Below the pieces are notes generated by a model. It was given only the letters and a program-made list of their open reading frames with translations. It was not told the origin of the DNA and did not search any database. 64,000 nucleotides of DNA from Pseudomonas sp. RIT288 (GTDB taxonomy: Bacteria > Pseudomonadota > Gammaproteobacteria > Pseudomonadales > Pseudomonadaceae): NCBI RefSeq assembly GCF_000631985.1, contig NZ_JFYN01000002.1, positions 124,001 through 188,000 on the forward strand, in the 5' to 3' direction. The position numbers and the translations under genes are program-made. This document shows positions 9,481 to 19,171 of this stretch, piece by piece (position 1 is the stretch's first letter; the number at the start of each line of letters is the position of its first letter).

Positions 9481-9516
9481 CGTGGCGAGGGCCTTCTAAA
9501 AGGCTTCCCCGCCACG
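9481..9516. repeat. Short GC-rich hairpin (REP-like)
   Basis: An inverted repeat with outer arms CGTGGCGAGGG and CCCCGCCACG and an inner GCCTT/AAGGC stem. It resembles a third Pseudomonas REP flavour (compare 28625-28720) and lies between the kinase gene and the following membrane protein. Confidence 0.6.
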
Positions 9517-9529
9517 GAGTGCGCGTCCC

Positions 9530-10066
9530 TTGCCTCGCATACTGACTCAGCCCAGTGCTGAAGAGCACCTGACCGAACACGACGCCAAGATGTTCGGCTC
9601 ACCCAAGGAACGGCTGGATTTCTATCGCAAGGAAATCCAGTACGAAACCAGCATCCTCGCCAACCGCACCGATGCCTATCTGGCGGCGCAGTCGTTTCTG
9701 GTGATTGCCTTCGCTTCGTGCATGGCCAACCTCAACCCCGAGTGGGGCAAGCTGTTCACGCTGGTGGTGCCGCCGTTTCTCGCACTGCTCGGGCTGCTCA
9801 GTTCGCTCAACGCCTGGCCGGGGATTCGTGCGGCGTACGACATCATCGATCACTGGCACTACAAGCAAAGCGAGTTGTTGCGCAGCGAGCCGATCATGGG
9901 CATGGCTTATGACGAGTCGCCGCTGTTCAGTGAAATGGAGTCGAGCCACAAGGGCTATCGCAAATCGCTGTTGTTTTCGGTGCGCACGCCGTGGATCTTC
10001 GCCACGTTCTGGATACTGCTCGGGGCTTACGCGGTGTTCATTCAGGTGACCAACCCCGGGGGCTGA
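9530..10066 (+). CDS. Small integral membrane protein, unknown function
   Basis: 178 aa from TTG 9530, with a GGAG about 11 nt upstream; ATG 9589 is an alternative. The N-terminus is charged (GSPKERLDFYRKEIQYE). A hydrophobic pair near 50-95 (LAAQSFLVIAFASCMANL and FTLVVPPFLALLGLLSSL) is followed by a soluble loop, and a last hydrophobic segment lies near 150-172 (TPWIFATFWILLGAYAVFI). The general layout is that of small bacterial membrane proteins of the RipA/YbjM-like sort, but I recognise no specific family. The gene is followed directly by a strong bidirectional terminator. Confidence 0.75.
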   Translation: MPRILTQPSAEEHLTEHDAKMFGSPKERLDFYRKEIQYETSILANRTDAYLAAQSFLVIAFASCMANLNPEWGKLFTLVVPPFLALLGLLSSLNAWPGIRAAYDIIDHWHYKQSELLRSEPIMGMAYDESPLFSEMESSHKGYRKSLLFSVRTPWIFATFWILLGAYAVFIQVTNPGG

Positions 10067-10070
10067 GCGC

Positions 10071-10118
10071 CGCCCAAAGAAAAAGCCCGGACATCGCTGC
10101 CGGGCTTTTTCTTGGGCG
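10071..10118. terminator. Bidirectional intrinsic terminator
   Basis: The inverted repeat AAAAAGCCCGG / CCGGGCTTTTT around a 9-nt loop, extended by CGCCCAA / TTGGGCG, has a T tract on both strands. It sits between two convergent genes and would stop both. Confidence 0.92.
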
Positions 10119-10119
10119 C

Positions 10120-10416
10120 TTATTCGACGGTTTCAAGCTGCCGACGCAGTTCCTGCGAGTGATGCGGCGACACTGGAATCGGCGGGAAGTCTTCGTTGAG
10201 GACGCACAGGTGATCGATGGCTTCCTCGAACTTCGCATCGGCTTTGCGGCGCAGTGCTCGATAGTGTTCAAACTGTTCGAGGTCCAGATTGTCCGCTTCC
10301 AGCAGCTCGTAAGCCGCTCGGTTGAGGGCGTGGGCATCTTCGAACAGTTGACGATTGCGTTCCAGGGCCAAAGCCCTGCAAGCCTTGATTTGTGCCGGAG
10401 TCGAGCATTCTTTCAT
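10120..10416 (-). CDS. Short helical hypothetical protein
   Basis: I chose ATG 10416, with AAGG 9 nt upstream; TTG 10437 is an in-frame alternative adding seven residues. The product is 98 aa, charged, predicted mostly alpha-helical and cytoplasmic (RALALERNRQLFEDAH, EQFEHYRALRRKADAKFEEA). It has no signal peptide or membrane segment. I recognise no family. It ends at the shared terminator. Confidence 0.65.
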   Translation of the reverse strand: MKECSTPAQIKACRALALERNRQLFEDAHALNRAAYELLEADNLDLEQFEHYRALRRKADAKFEEAIDHLCVLNEDFPPIPVSPHHSQELRRQLETVE

Positions 10417-10603
10417 GACCGTGACCTTGTTATCCAAAGATTCCTTTTCATGGGCTGCAAGCCGCAGGGGAACCGAACCTGCCGGACCCCACCGAGTGCA
10501 TCCAGCGAGGGGTTATGGTTGTGACTGTCGGCTTTGGTCGAGGGATCCATTTATTTTCAGAAAAAACTTCGATGGATCGCCCGAGATATTGCCGCCGAAA
10601 AAA

Positions 10604-11947
10604 TCAGTTTTTTCGTTTTTGCCGTTGTTCATAGCGCGCCAGCAGCGGTTGCGTGCTGATGCCATGCAGCAAAATGCTCAGCGCCACCACCGACAGGGTG
10701 ATGTTGGTACACAACGTCGCGACCGAGGGGCTCAGACCGTGGTTCAAGGCATAAAACAGATAGAACAGGCTGCCGATCCCGCGAATGCCAAACCAGCCGA
10801 TCAACAGCCGCTGACCGCCGTCGAGCAAGGTGCCCCAAGGCATCAACGCGACGCAGGCCGGACGCACCACGCAGAACAGCACCGCGCCAATGACCAATGC
10901 CCGCCAGTCCCAATGCGGCACCAGCACCACGCCGAGCAGGGTCACCAGAAACACTTCCATGGCCCGTTCCACCAGGCTGCCGAACGAGAGCATGTCGCCC
11001 ATCATGATGCCGGCGGCGACCTGACTGCTCTCCAGTCGTTCGGTATCACCATGCACCGCGTGCTGCGGTTCGATGTTCTGATGGCCCACCACCGGTTGCA
11101 CCAGATGTTCGGCTGGCGGCTGGCTGGCGCCGGTGGAGTTGACTTCTTCCTGGCGCAGTCCGAGGCCGGCAGCGAATACCGACAGAAAGCCATAACCGCC
11201 AATCGCATCCGCGCCGACGTAGGCCAGGGCAATCAGCGACAGCGCCAGGTAATCATTCGGGCTCAGGGTGCTGTCGTCGTTACGGATGCGCAGCGACAGG
11301 GTCAACCGACCGATGCCGCGGCCCATCCAGTAACCGGTGAGCAAACCGACTGGCACTGCCCAGAGCAAACCGTGCAGCACCCAATCGGTCAAAGCGCCGG
11401 GTTGCGCGTCGGCCTGCAACAGCAACAGGCCGAGAATCACGAACGGGAACGCGATGCCGTCGTTGAGCCCGGCTTCTCCGGAAAGACCGAAGCGCACGCT
11501 GTCGACATCCCGCGCATCGTTGACCTGCACCAGTGCAGCCAGCACCGGGTCGGTCGGCGCGAGCATCGCCCCGATCAGCAGCGACGGGCCCCACGACAGT
11601 TGCAGGCCCCAGTGCAGCAACACGCTGACCCCGGCGATGGTCAAGACCATCACCGGGCCGGCCAGCCCGAACGCAATCCGCCAGCGCTTGTCGCGCAGTG
11701 GCAGACGCAGCTTGAGCCCACAGACAAACAGCGAAAACAGCACCGCCACTTCCGTGAGGTGTTCCATCCACACCGAGGCGTTTTCCAGTGACAGCTTCAG
11801 CAGATCCAGACCGCTCGGGCCGATGCCGATCCCCAGTAACAGGCACACGGCCGAGGTGGTGACCGGCATCCAGCGCAGGTACGACGAGGTCAGCGCGAGG
11901 GTCAGCAACACGGCGCCAAGCACCGCGACCCAGATGACAAAGCTCAT
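10604..11947 (-). CDS. CPA1-type monovalent cation:proton antiporter
   Basis: 447 aa with about a dozen hydrophobic segments and the CPA1 (NhaP-type) signature region: APTDPVLAALVQVND near 130-145, then SGEAGLNDGIAFPFV near 155-170, which carries the Asp of the ion-binding ND pair. It exchanges Na+ or K+ for protons across the inner membrane. The ATG at 11947 lies 6 nt after the stop of the upstream SDR gene, so the two form an operon. A polar insert between transmembrane segments (QEEVNSTGASQPP to DTERLESS, ~275-310) is a cytoplasmic loop. Confidence 0.9.
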   Translation of the reverse strand: MSFVIWVAVLGAVLLTLALTSSYLRWMPVTTSAVCLLLGIGIGPSGLDLLKLSLENASVWMEHLTEVAVLFSLFVCGLKLRLPLRDKRWRIAFGLAGPVMVLTIAGVSVLLHWGLQLSWGPSLLIGAMLAPTDPVLAALVQVNDARDVDSVRFGLSGEAGLNDGIAFPFVILGLLLLQADAQPGALTDWVLHGLLWAVPVGLLTGYWMGRGIGRLTLSLRIRNDDSTLSPNDYLALSLIALAYVGADAIGGYGFLSVFAAGLGLRQEEVNSTGASQPPAEHLVQPVVGHQNIEPQHAVHGDTERLESSQVAAGIMMGDMLSFGSLVERAMEVFLVTLLGVVLVPHWDWRALVIGAVLFCVVRPACVALMPWGTLLDGGQRLLIGWFGIRGIGSLFYLFYALNHGLSPSVATLCTNITLSVVALSILLHGISTQPLLARYEQRQKRKN

Positions 11948-11953
11948 GGGGGC

Positions 11954-12811
11954 TTACAACATCGGCTTGCCGCCGGTGACGCCATAGCGCTGACCGGTGA
12001 TGTAACTGGCTTCATCGGAGGCCAGCAGCACATAGATCGGCGCCACTTCCACCGGTTGTCCGGGGCGCCCAAGCGGGGTTTCGCTGCCGAAGTTCTGCAC
12101 CTCTTCATCGGGCATGGTCGAGACGATCAGCGGCGTCCAGATCGGCCCGGGGGCCACGCAGTTCACGCGGATCTGTTTCGGCCCGAGTATCTGCGCCAGT
12201 CCGCCGGTGAAGTTGGCAATTGCGCCTTTGGTGGTAGCGTAGGCGAGCAGGGTCGGTTTGGGCATGTCCGAGTTGATCGAACTGGTGTTGATGATCGAGG
12301 CACCGGGGCGCATGTGTTTGAGCGCCGCCTGACACAGCCGGAAAATCGCGGTGATGTTGACGTCGAAGGTCATCACCCATTCTTCGTCGGGGATTTCTTC
12401 GAAAGTTTCGTGGGTCATCTGGAACGCAGCGTTGTTGACCAGAACATCGATACGCCCGAAGCGTTCGACGGTCTTGTCCACCAGTTCCTGGCAATGGGCC
12501 TTGTGTGCGAGGTCGCCGGACAGCAACAGGCACTGACGGCCCGCCTGTTCGACCCAGCGTGCGGTCTCTTTGGCGTCTTCATGTTCATTCAGATAAGCCA
12601 CGACCACGTCTGCGCCTTCACGGGCGAAAGCAATCGCCACCGCGCGGCCAATGCCGCTGTCGGCACCGGTGATCAGCGCAATCTTGCCGGCCAGCCGCCC
12701 GGAGCCTACGTAGCTTTGCTCGCCGCAATCGGGGTACGGCTGCATTTTGCTTTGCGCACCGGGGACGGCTTGAGCTTGTTTGGGGAAGGGTGGTTTTGGG
12801 TAATCGGTCAT
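11954..12811 (-). CDS. Short-chain dehydrogenase/reductase, YghA-like
   Basis: 285 aa from ATG 12811, with GGAG 7 nt upstream; the GTG one codon earlier is too close to it. It is a classical-plus-extension SDR with a ~40-residue N-terminal arm (proline/glutamine-rich, PYPDCGEQSY), the cofactor motif TGADSGIGRA near 49-58, NNAA near 128, and a catalytic Ser (NTSS) with Tyr-x3-Lys (YATTK). This layout is typical of the YghA group of NADP-dependent aldehyde/alcohol oxidoreductases, often stress-induced. It is the first gene of an operon with the antiporter. Confidence 0.9.
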   Translation of the reverse strand: MTDYPKPPFPKQAQAVPGAQSKMQPYPDCGEQSYVGSGRLAGKIALITGADSGIGRAVAIAFAREGADVVVAYLNEHEDAKETARWVEQAGRQCLLLSGDLAHKAHCQELVDKTVERFGRIDVLVNNAAFQMTHETFEEIPDEEWVMTFDVNITAIFRLCQAALKHMRPGASIINTSSINSDMPKPTLLAYATTKGAIANFTGGLAQILGPKQIRVNCVAPGPIWTPLIVSTMPDEEVQNFGSETPLGRPGQPVEVAPIYVLLASDEASYITGQRYGVTGGKPML

Positions 12812-12920
12812 CACAGGTCTCCGAGGTTCTCAGGGCAGGTATGGGCGGTTGACCCGGACGGTTTGCCGTGAGTTCGATCGGATTTGCGCTGGTCTTTCAG
12901 ACTTGGAAATGCAAAACCAA

Positions 12921-13010
12921 TGTGGGAGCGAGCCTGCTCGCGAATGCGGTGTATCAGTCACCCTCTTTATTGGATGAAAGACCGCATTCGCGAGCAGGCT
13001 CGCTCCCACA
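12921..13010. repeat. REP pair (REPIN)
   Basis: Forward core 12921-12943 and reverse-complement core 12988-13010, in the intergenic region between two minus-strand genes. Confidence 0.95.
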
Positions 13011-13025
13011 GGGTCTAGGGTGTTT

Positions 13026-14180
13026 TCAGGTATTGCGCTGGGTCAGGGCGCGCTCCATGCGGCTGATGCCTTCTTCGAGCAACGACCGCGGGCAGCCGAA
13101 GTTCAGGCGTACGAATTGTTGGTGCTGATCACCGAAATCCACCCCGGCGCTGAGACCGACCCTGGCTTGCTCAAGGAAGAACTGCTGCGGATTGTCCAGG
13201 TCCAGCGCCGAGCAATCGAGCCACGCCAGATAGGTGCCCTGCGGCACATTGATGGTCACCCCCGGCAAGCGGCTGCGCACGGCGTCCACCAACCAGTCGC
13301 GGTTGGCCTGCAGATAGGTTTTCAGTTCGGCCAGCCACGGCGCACCTTCGCTGTAGGCGACGCGGGTGGCTTCCATGCCCAGCGGGTTGACGCTGTCGAC
13401 CATGCCACAACGGGCGTGGTTGACGCGCTCGCGCAGGGCGGTGTCCTGGATGATCATGAACGAGGTCTTGAGGCCCGCGATGTTGTAGGCCTTGCTCGCC
13501 GACATCAGGGTGATGGTGCGCTTGGCGATCTCCGGGCTCAGGGAGGCGGTCGGAATGTGCACGCGGCCGTCGAAGCACAGCTCGGCGTGGATCTCGTCCG
13601 AGATAATCCAGGCGTCCTGTGCCGCGCAGATGTCGGCCACGGCCTGCAGTTCTTCACGGCCAAACACTTTGCCGATCGGGTTGTGCGGGTTGCTCAGGAG
13701 CAGGGCGCCGCCACCGTTCAGCGATTCGCGCAGGGTCTCCAGCGGCGTGGCGTAGGTGCCATCGGCCTGGGCGACGAATTCCAGTTCGACCTTGTTCAGC
13801 CCCCAATGCCCCGGCGCATGCCGCAGCGGCGGGTAGTTCGGCACCTGCACCACGACGTTCTGCTGCGGCTGCACCAGCGCTTTCAAAGCCATGTTGAAAC
13901 CCGATTCAACGCCCGGCAGGAAGATCAGTTCCTGCGGTTTGACCTTCCAGGCGAACTTGTTCCACAGGTCGGCGACGATGGCTTCACGCAGGTTGTCCTG
14001 CGCCACGCTGTAACCCACCAGCGGGTGTAGCAGACGCTGCTGCAGTGCCTCGATGATCACCGGCGGCGCGGCGAAATCCATATCGGCAACCCACATCGGC
14101 AACACATCCGCCGGGTAGCGGCTCCACTTGGTGCTGCCGGTGTTGTGGCGGTCGAATACCTGATCAAAATCGAAAGTCAT
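13026..14180 (-). CDS. MalY/PatB-type PLP C-S lyase (class I/II aminotransferase fold)
   Basis: 384 aa from ATG 14180; the open frame extends upstream through a REP element but without a plausible start. The sequence has the MalY/PatB features: DVLPMWVADMDF near 25-36, NPHNPIGKVF in the substrate region, ISDEIHAEL (Asp for the PLP pyridine nitrogen) and the PLP lysine in SASKAYNIAGLK. Enzymes of this group cleave cystathionine or other S-substituted cysteines to pyruvate, ammonia and a thiol. It is monocistronic, with REP pairs on both sides. Confidence 0.9.
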   Translation of the reverse strand: MTFDFDQVFDRHNTGSTKWSRYPADVLPMWVADMDFAAPPVIIEALQQRLLHPLVGYSVAQDNLREAIVADLWNKFAWKVKPQELIFLPGVESGFNMALKALVQPQQNVVVQVPNYPPLRHAPGHWGLNKVELEFVAQADGTYATPLETLRESLNGGGALLLSNPHNPIGKVFGREELQAVADICAAQDAWIISDEIHAELCFDGRVHIPTASLSPEIAKRTITLMSASKAYNIAGLKTSFMIIQDTALRERVNHARCGMVDSVNPLGMEATRVAYSEGAPWLAELKTYLQANRDWLVDAVRSRLPGVTINVPQGTYLAWLDCSALDLDNPQQFFLEQARVGLSAGVDFGDQHQQFVRLNFGCPRSLLEEGISRMERALTQRNT

Positions 14181-14253
14181 GCGCGGTCTCGTGAAGGCGG
14201 GTTGTTCATGGGCGTCATGATAAACCCATGACACTTGGGGGATACACAAAACC

Positions 14254-14343
14254 TGTGGGAGCGAGCCTGCTCGCGAAGGCGGTGTGTCAGTCAATATTTG
14301 TCTCAACTGACAGGGCCTCTTCGCGAGCAGGCTCGCTCCCACA
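14254..14343. repeat. REP pair (REPIN)
   Basis: Forward core 14254-14276 and reverse-complement core 14321-14343, between the C-S lyase gene and the formate dehydrogenase operon. Confidence 0.95.
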
Positions 14344-14504
14344 GGTTTTCCAGGGCATGACCGATTGTCGCCGACGGTCGGTTTTCACACAGAGTGTGTG
14401 GTCATTGTCTACAGTGAAAAAGCCGGCAGGCATTCTGCCGTAACCGTGTTTGTCCAGAAAAAGCCCGGCTCAAGTACCGGGTTCCACCTGATCAGGAGTG
14501 CACG
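14344..14504 (+). promoter_or_regulatory. Leader of the formate dehydrogenase operon
   Basis: 161 nt upstream of fdnG. It ends with AGGAG 8 nt before the ATG and contains a small CCCGG/CCGGG hairpin at about 14462-14483. I see no clear FNR/Anr-type box (TTGAT-N4-ATCAA), and a promoter cannot be assigned with confidence. Confidence 0.35.
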
Positions 14505-17500
14505 ATGGATCTCAGCCGTCGTCAATTCTTCAAGGTCGCCGGTATCGGCCTTGCAGGCTCTAGCCTGGGCGCGTTGGGCATGGCCCCGACGCAGGCCTTC
14601 GCCGAGCAGGTGCGTCACTTCAAGCTTGCCCACACCCATGAAACCCGCAACACCTGCCCGTATTGCTCGGTCGGTTGCGGGTTGATCATGTACAGCCAGG
14701 GCGATGCCGCGAAGAACGTCGCGCAAAATATCATCCACATCGAGGGCGACGCCGACCACCCGGTCAACCGCGGCACCCTGTGTCCGAAAGGCGCTGGCCT
14801 GCTGGACTTCATTCACAGCCCGGGCCGCTTGCAGTATCCGCAAACGCGCAAACCCGGCAGCAGCGAATGGACCCGCATCAGTTGGGACGAGGCGCTGGAT
14901 CGCATCGCCGACCTGATGAAGGCCGACCGTGACGCCAACTTCATCGAGAAGAACGAGAGCGGGCAAACGGTGAATCGCTGGCTGACCACCGGGTTTCTCG
15001 CCGCGTCGGCCGCGTCCAACGAAGCCGGTTACATCACCCAGAAGGTGATTCGCAGCCTCGGCATGCTGGGGTTCGATAACCAGGCGCGTGTCTGACACGG
15101 CCCGACGGTGGCAAGTCTTGCCCCGACGTACGGCCGTGGTGCCATGACCAACACCTGGACCGATATCGCCAACGCGAATCTGATCCTGGTGATGGGTGGC
15201 AACGCTGCAGAAGCGCATCCGTGCGGCTTCAAATGGGTGACCGAGGCCAAGGCGCACAACGCTGCCCGGCTGATCGTGGTCGACCCGCGTTTTACCCGGA
15301 CCGCCTCCGTGGCCGACTATTACGCGCCGATCCGCACCGGTACCGACATCGCCTTCATGGGCGGGTTGATCAATTACCTGCTGACTCAGGACAAGATCCA
15401 GCACGAATACGTGCGCAACTACACCGACGTGTCGTTCATCGTCAAAGCCGGGTTCAGCTTTGAGGACGGTATCTTCAGCGGCTACGACGCGGCCAAACGC
15501 AGCTACACCGACAAATCCGGCTGGGGTTACGAGCTGGGCGAGGACGGCTTCGTAAAGGTCGACCCGACCCTGCAGGATCCGCGCTGCGTCTATCAATTGA
15601 TGAAGCAGCATTACAGCCGCTACAACATCGACCTCGCGAGCCAGATCTGCGGGATGCCGGTCGATGCCATGCAGAAAATCTGGGATGAGATTGCCACGTG
15701 CTCCACGCCGGGCAAGACCATGACCATTCTCTATGCGCTCGGCTGGACGCAACACTCGATCGGCGCGCAGATCATCCGCAGCGCGGCGATGGTGCAACTG
15801 CTGTTGGGCAACGTCGGCATGCCGGGCGGCGGTGTGAATGCCTTGCGCGGGCACTCGAACATTCAGGGGCTGACCGACCTCGGGTTGTTGTCCAACTCGC
15901 TGCCGGGCTATCTGACCCTGGGGGGCGATGGCGAGCAGGACTACAACGCCTTCATCAAAAAGCGCACGCAAATGCCGTTGCGTCCGGGGCAACTGTCCTA
16001 CTGGCAGAACTACAGCAAATTCCACGTCAGCCTGATGAAGTCGTGGTACGGCGCCAACGCCACGCGGGAGAACAACTGGAATTACGATTACCTGCCGAAA
16101 CTGGATATCCCGAACTACGACGTCCTGAAGATGTTCGACCTGATGAGCCAGGGCAAGGTCAACGGCTACATGTGTCAGGGTTTCAACCCGATCGCCGCGT
16201 TGCCCGACAAAAACCGGGTGATGGGCGCGCTGGCCAAGCTCAAGTGGCTGGTGGTCATGGACCCGCTGGCCACCGAAACCTCGGAGTTCTGGCAAAACGT
16301 CGGGCCGTACAACGATGTGAAAAGTGCCGAGATCCAGACCGAAGTGATTCGCCTGCCGACCACTTGCTTTGCCGAGGAGGACGGCTCGCTGGTCAACAGC
16401 AGCCGCTGGCTGCAATGGCACTGGAAGGGCGCCGACGGCCCCGGCGAAGCGCAAACCGACATCCGCATCATGAGCGAACTGTTCCTGCGCCTGCGCAAGC
16501 GTTATCAGGCCGAGGGCGGCAAGTTCCCCGATCCGCTGCTGAACCTGTCGTGGCCGTACAAGATTCCTGACGAGCCATCGCCGGAGGAGCTGGCCAAGGA
16601 AATCAACGGCAGCGCCATGGCCGACTTCACCGATGCCAGCGGCGTCGCGGTCAAGGCCGGCTCGCAACTGGCCGGGTTCGGCCTGCTCAAGGATGACGGC
16701 AGCACCGCGTCCGGTTGCTGGATCTTCGCCGGCAGCTGGACCGAGGCCGGCAACCAGATGGCCCGTCGCGACAATGCCGATCCGTATGGCATGCATCAGC
16801 ATCAAGGCTGGGCCTGGGCGTGGCCGGCCAACCGGCGGATTCTCTACAACCGCGCTTCGGCGGACGTCGCGGGTAAACCGTGGGATCCGAAAAAGCGCCT
16901 CGTGTGGTGGAACGGCAAGGCCTGGGGCGGCACCGATGTGCCGGACTACAAGGCCGATGTGCCGCCGGAAGCCGGGATGAACCCGTTCATCATGAACCCG
17001 GAAGGCGTGGCGCGGTTCTTCGCCGTCGACAAGATGAACGAAGGGCCTTTCCCCGAGCACTACGAGCCGTTCGAAACGCCGATCGGCATCAACCCGCTGC
17101 ACCCGCAAAACAAGAAAGCCACCAGCAACCCGGCGGCGCGGATCTTCGATTCGGTCTGGGAAAGCCTCGGCGAAGCCAAGGACTTCCCGTACGCCGGCAC
17201 CAGTTACCGGCTGACCGAGCACTTCCACTTCTGGAGCAAGCATTGCAAGTTGAACGCGATTGCCCAGCCCGAGCAGTTCGTCGAGATCGGCGAAGTGCTG
17301 GCGAAGGAGAAGGGCATCGCCGCCGGGGATCGGGTGCGGGTCAGCTGCAAACGCGGGTTCATCGAAGCGGTGGCGGTGGTGACCAAACGCATCCGGCCGC
17401 TGCAGGTCAACGGCCAGGTGGTGCATCAGATCGGCATCCCGCTGCACTGGGGATTCACCGGCCAGACGCGCCACGGTTACCTGACCAACACCCTGGTGCC

Positions 17501-17570
17501 GTTCCTCGGCGATGGCAACACACAGACCCCGGAATCCAAGTCATTCCTGGTCAACGTGGAGAAACTGTAA
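14505..17570 (+). CDS. fdnG: Formate dehydrogenase-N alpha subunit, selenoprotein (in-frame UGA = Sec197)
   Basis: One 1021-aa selenoprotein. TGA at 15093-15095 (codon 197) is read as selenocysteine in the context NQARV-U-HGPTVASLAP, as in E. coli FdnG. An automatic call would split it into a 196-aa and an ~820-aa piece. The Tat signal LSRRQFFKVAG at the N-terminus sends it to the periplasm. The motif CPYCSVGCGL, with a later CPKGA, binds a 4Fe-4S cluster, and the rest is the bis-MGD molybdopterin oxidoreductase fold. It oxidises formate to CO2 and passes electrons via FdnH and FdnI to quinone. AGGAG lies 8 nt before the ATG. The Sec machinery is encoded immediately downstream. Confidence 0.96.
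15093..15137 (+). promoter_or_regulatory. SECIS element with the Sec UGA codon
   Basis: UGA is followed by an imperfect stem with the apical hairpin GGCAAGTCTTGCC (15110-15122), flanked by CGGCCCGACG and CCCCGACGTACGGCCG. The bacterial SECIS has this shape, beginning at the UGA and carrying the GU-containing apical loop that SelB binds. Confidence 0.85.
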
Positions 17571-18506
17571 ATGGCCAGCCAAGACATCATTGCCCGCTCG
17601 GCCACCACCACGGTGCCGCCCTCGGTGAGGAATCAGGAGGCGGTGGCCAAGCTGATCGACACCACCAAATGCATTGGTTGCAAGGCCTGCCAGGTCGCCT
17701 GCTCGGAATGGAACGAGCTGCGCGACGAGGTCGGCCACAACCACGGCACCTACGACAACCCGCAGGATCTGAGCGCAGAAACCTGGACCCTGATGCGCTT
17801 CACCGAACATGAAACCGACGCCGGCAACCTCGAGTGGCTGATCCGCAAGGACGGCTGCATGCATTGCGCCGAGCCGGGTTGCCTGGCGGCCTGCCCGAGT
17901 CCCGGGGCGATCATCAAGCACGCCAACGGCATCGTCGATTTCGATCAGGATCACTGCATCGGTTGCGGTTATTGCATCACCGGTTGCCCGTTCAACATTC
18001 CGCGGATTTCGCAGAAGGATCACAAGGCCTACAAGTGCACCTTGTGTTCGGATCGGGTCGCGGTAGGGCTGGAGCCGGCCTGCGTGAAAACCTGTCCGAC
18101 CGGCGCCATCGTCTTCGGCACCAAGGAAGACATGAAGGAACACGCCGCCGAACGCATCGTCGACCTGAAGAGCCGTGGCTTCGACAACGCCGGTCTGTAC
18201 GACCCGGAAGGCGTCGGCGGCACTCACGTGATGTACGTGTTGCACCACGCCGATACGCCGAAGATCTACGCCGGGTTGCCGGAGGCACCGACCATCAGTC
18301 CGCTGGTGGGCTTGTGGAAAGGCATCAGCAAACCGTTGGGTCTGCTGGCGATGGGCGCGGCGGTACTGGCCGGGTTCTTCCACTATGTGCGCATCGGGCC
18401 GAACCGCACCGAGGAGGATGACCATCCGACGCCACCGGATACTTCGGTGCATGTCGTCGATCCGGCGGTGCACACCTTCGATCCACGCGGGGAGGACCGG
18501 CCATGA
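17571..18506 (+). CDS. fdnH: Formate dehydrogenase-N beta (iron-sulfur) subunit
   Basis: 311 aa, starting directly after the fdnG stop codon. Four cysteine groups for 4Fe-4S clusters are visible: [11 protein letters not shown] (~31), [13 protein letters not shown] (~96), [11 protein letters not shown] (~129) and CTLC with CVKTC (~155-177). A single C-terminal hydrophobic segment ([17 protein letters not shown], ~257-273) anchors it in the inner membrane facing the periplasm. It relays electrons from the alpha subunit to cytochrome b. It overlaps fdnI by 4 nt (ATGA). Confidence 0.95.
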   Translation: MASQDIIARSATTTVPPSVRNQEAVAKLIDTTKCIGCKACQVACSEWNELRDEVGHNHGTYDNPQDLSAETWTLMRFTEHETDAGNLEWLIRKDGCMHCAEPGCLAACPSPGAIIKHANGIVDFDQDHCIGCGYCITGCPFNIPRISQKDHKAYKCTLCSDRVAVGLEPACVKTCPTGAIVFGTKEDMKEHAAERIVDLKSRGFDNAGLYDPEGVGGTHVMYVLHHADTPKIYAGLPEAPTISPLVGLWKGISKPLGLLAMGAAVLAGFFHYVRIGPNRTEEDDHPTPPDTSVHVVDPAVHTFDPRGEDRP

Positions 18507-19168
18507 GCAACAAGACGATCCTGCGCTACACCGCCAACCAGCGCACCAATCACTGGCTGGTGGCGATTCTGTTCTTCATGGCCGGGCTGTCCGGGCTGGC
18601 GTTGTTTCATCCGTCGATGTTCTGGCTGACCCACCTGTTCGGCGGTGGGCCGTGGACGCGGATTCTGCACCCGTTCATGGGCGTGCTGATGTTCGTGTTG
18701 TTCCTCGGCCTGGTGTTCCGCTTCTGGCGCGCGAACTTCTTTATCGACAACGACTGGAAGTGGATGCGCCGCATCGATCGGGTGCTGGTCAATGACGAAG
18801 AAAGCGTGCCGCCGGTGGGCAAGTACAACGCCGGGCAGAAAATGCTGTTCTGGACTTTACTGCTGTGCATGCTTGGCTTGCTGTTCACCGGACTGGTGAT
18901 CTGGCGTGCGTACTTCAGCGCATATTTCGGCATCACCGTGATCCGTTGGGCCATGCTCCTGCATGCGTTGGCCGGGTTTGTGCTGATCCTCAGCATCATC
19001 GTTCACATCTACGCCGGCCTGTGGATCAAGGGCTCGGTGGACGCGATGCTACATGGCTGGGTCAGCCGCGCCTGGGCGAAGAAACACCACGAACTCTGGT
19101 ATCGCGACATCACCCGCGATGAACGCAATCCGGACGTGCCGGAGCGACCGATCACCAAAAAGGGCTGA
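18503..19168 (+). CDS. fdnI: Formate dehydrogenase-N gamma subunit (cytochrome b556)
   Basis: 221 aa with four hydrophobic segments (around 15-40, 50-75, 110-135 and 150-175). Histidines suited to heme b ligation include TNHW near 14 and the LLHAL and VHIYAG region near 155-175. It hands electrons to the quinone pool. The ATG overlaps the fdnH stop, and GAGGA lies ~8 nt upstream. The C-terminal tail is charged and cytoplasmic ([13 protein letters not shown]). Confidence 0.95.
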   Translation: MSNKTILRYTANQRTNHWLVAILFFMAGLSGLALFHPSMFWLTHLFGGGPWTRILHPFMGVLMFVLFLGLVFRFWRANFFIDNDWKWMRRIDRVLVNDEESVPPVGKYNAGQKMLFWTLLLCMLGLLFTGLVIWRAYFSAYFGITVIRWAMLLHALAGFVLILSIIVHIYAGLWIKGSVDAMLHGWVSRAWAKKHHELWYRDITRDERNPDVPERPITKKG

Positions 19169-19171
19169 CCT

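Noticed and set aside
14505..15095. fdnG read as a frameshift or nonsense pseudogene
   Set aside because: The TGA is in the conserved Sec position, followed by a SECIS hairpin, and selA, selB and selC are present.
14409..17474. 1021-codon antisense ORF opposite fdnG
   Set aside because: It is a shadow frame of the GC-rich fdnG gene, with no ribosome site or recognisable domain.
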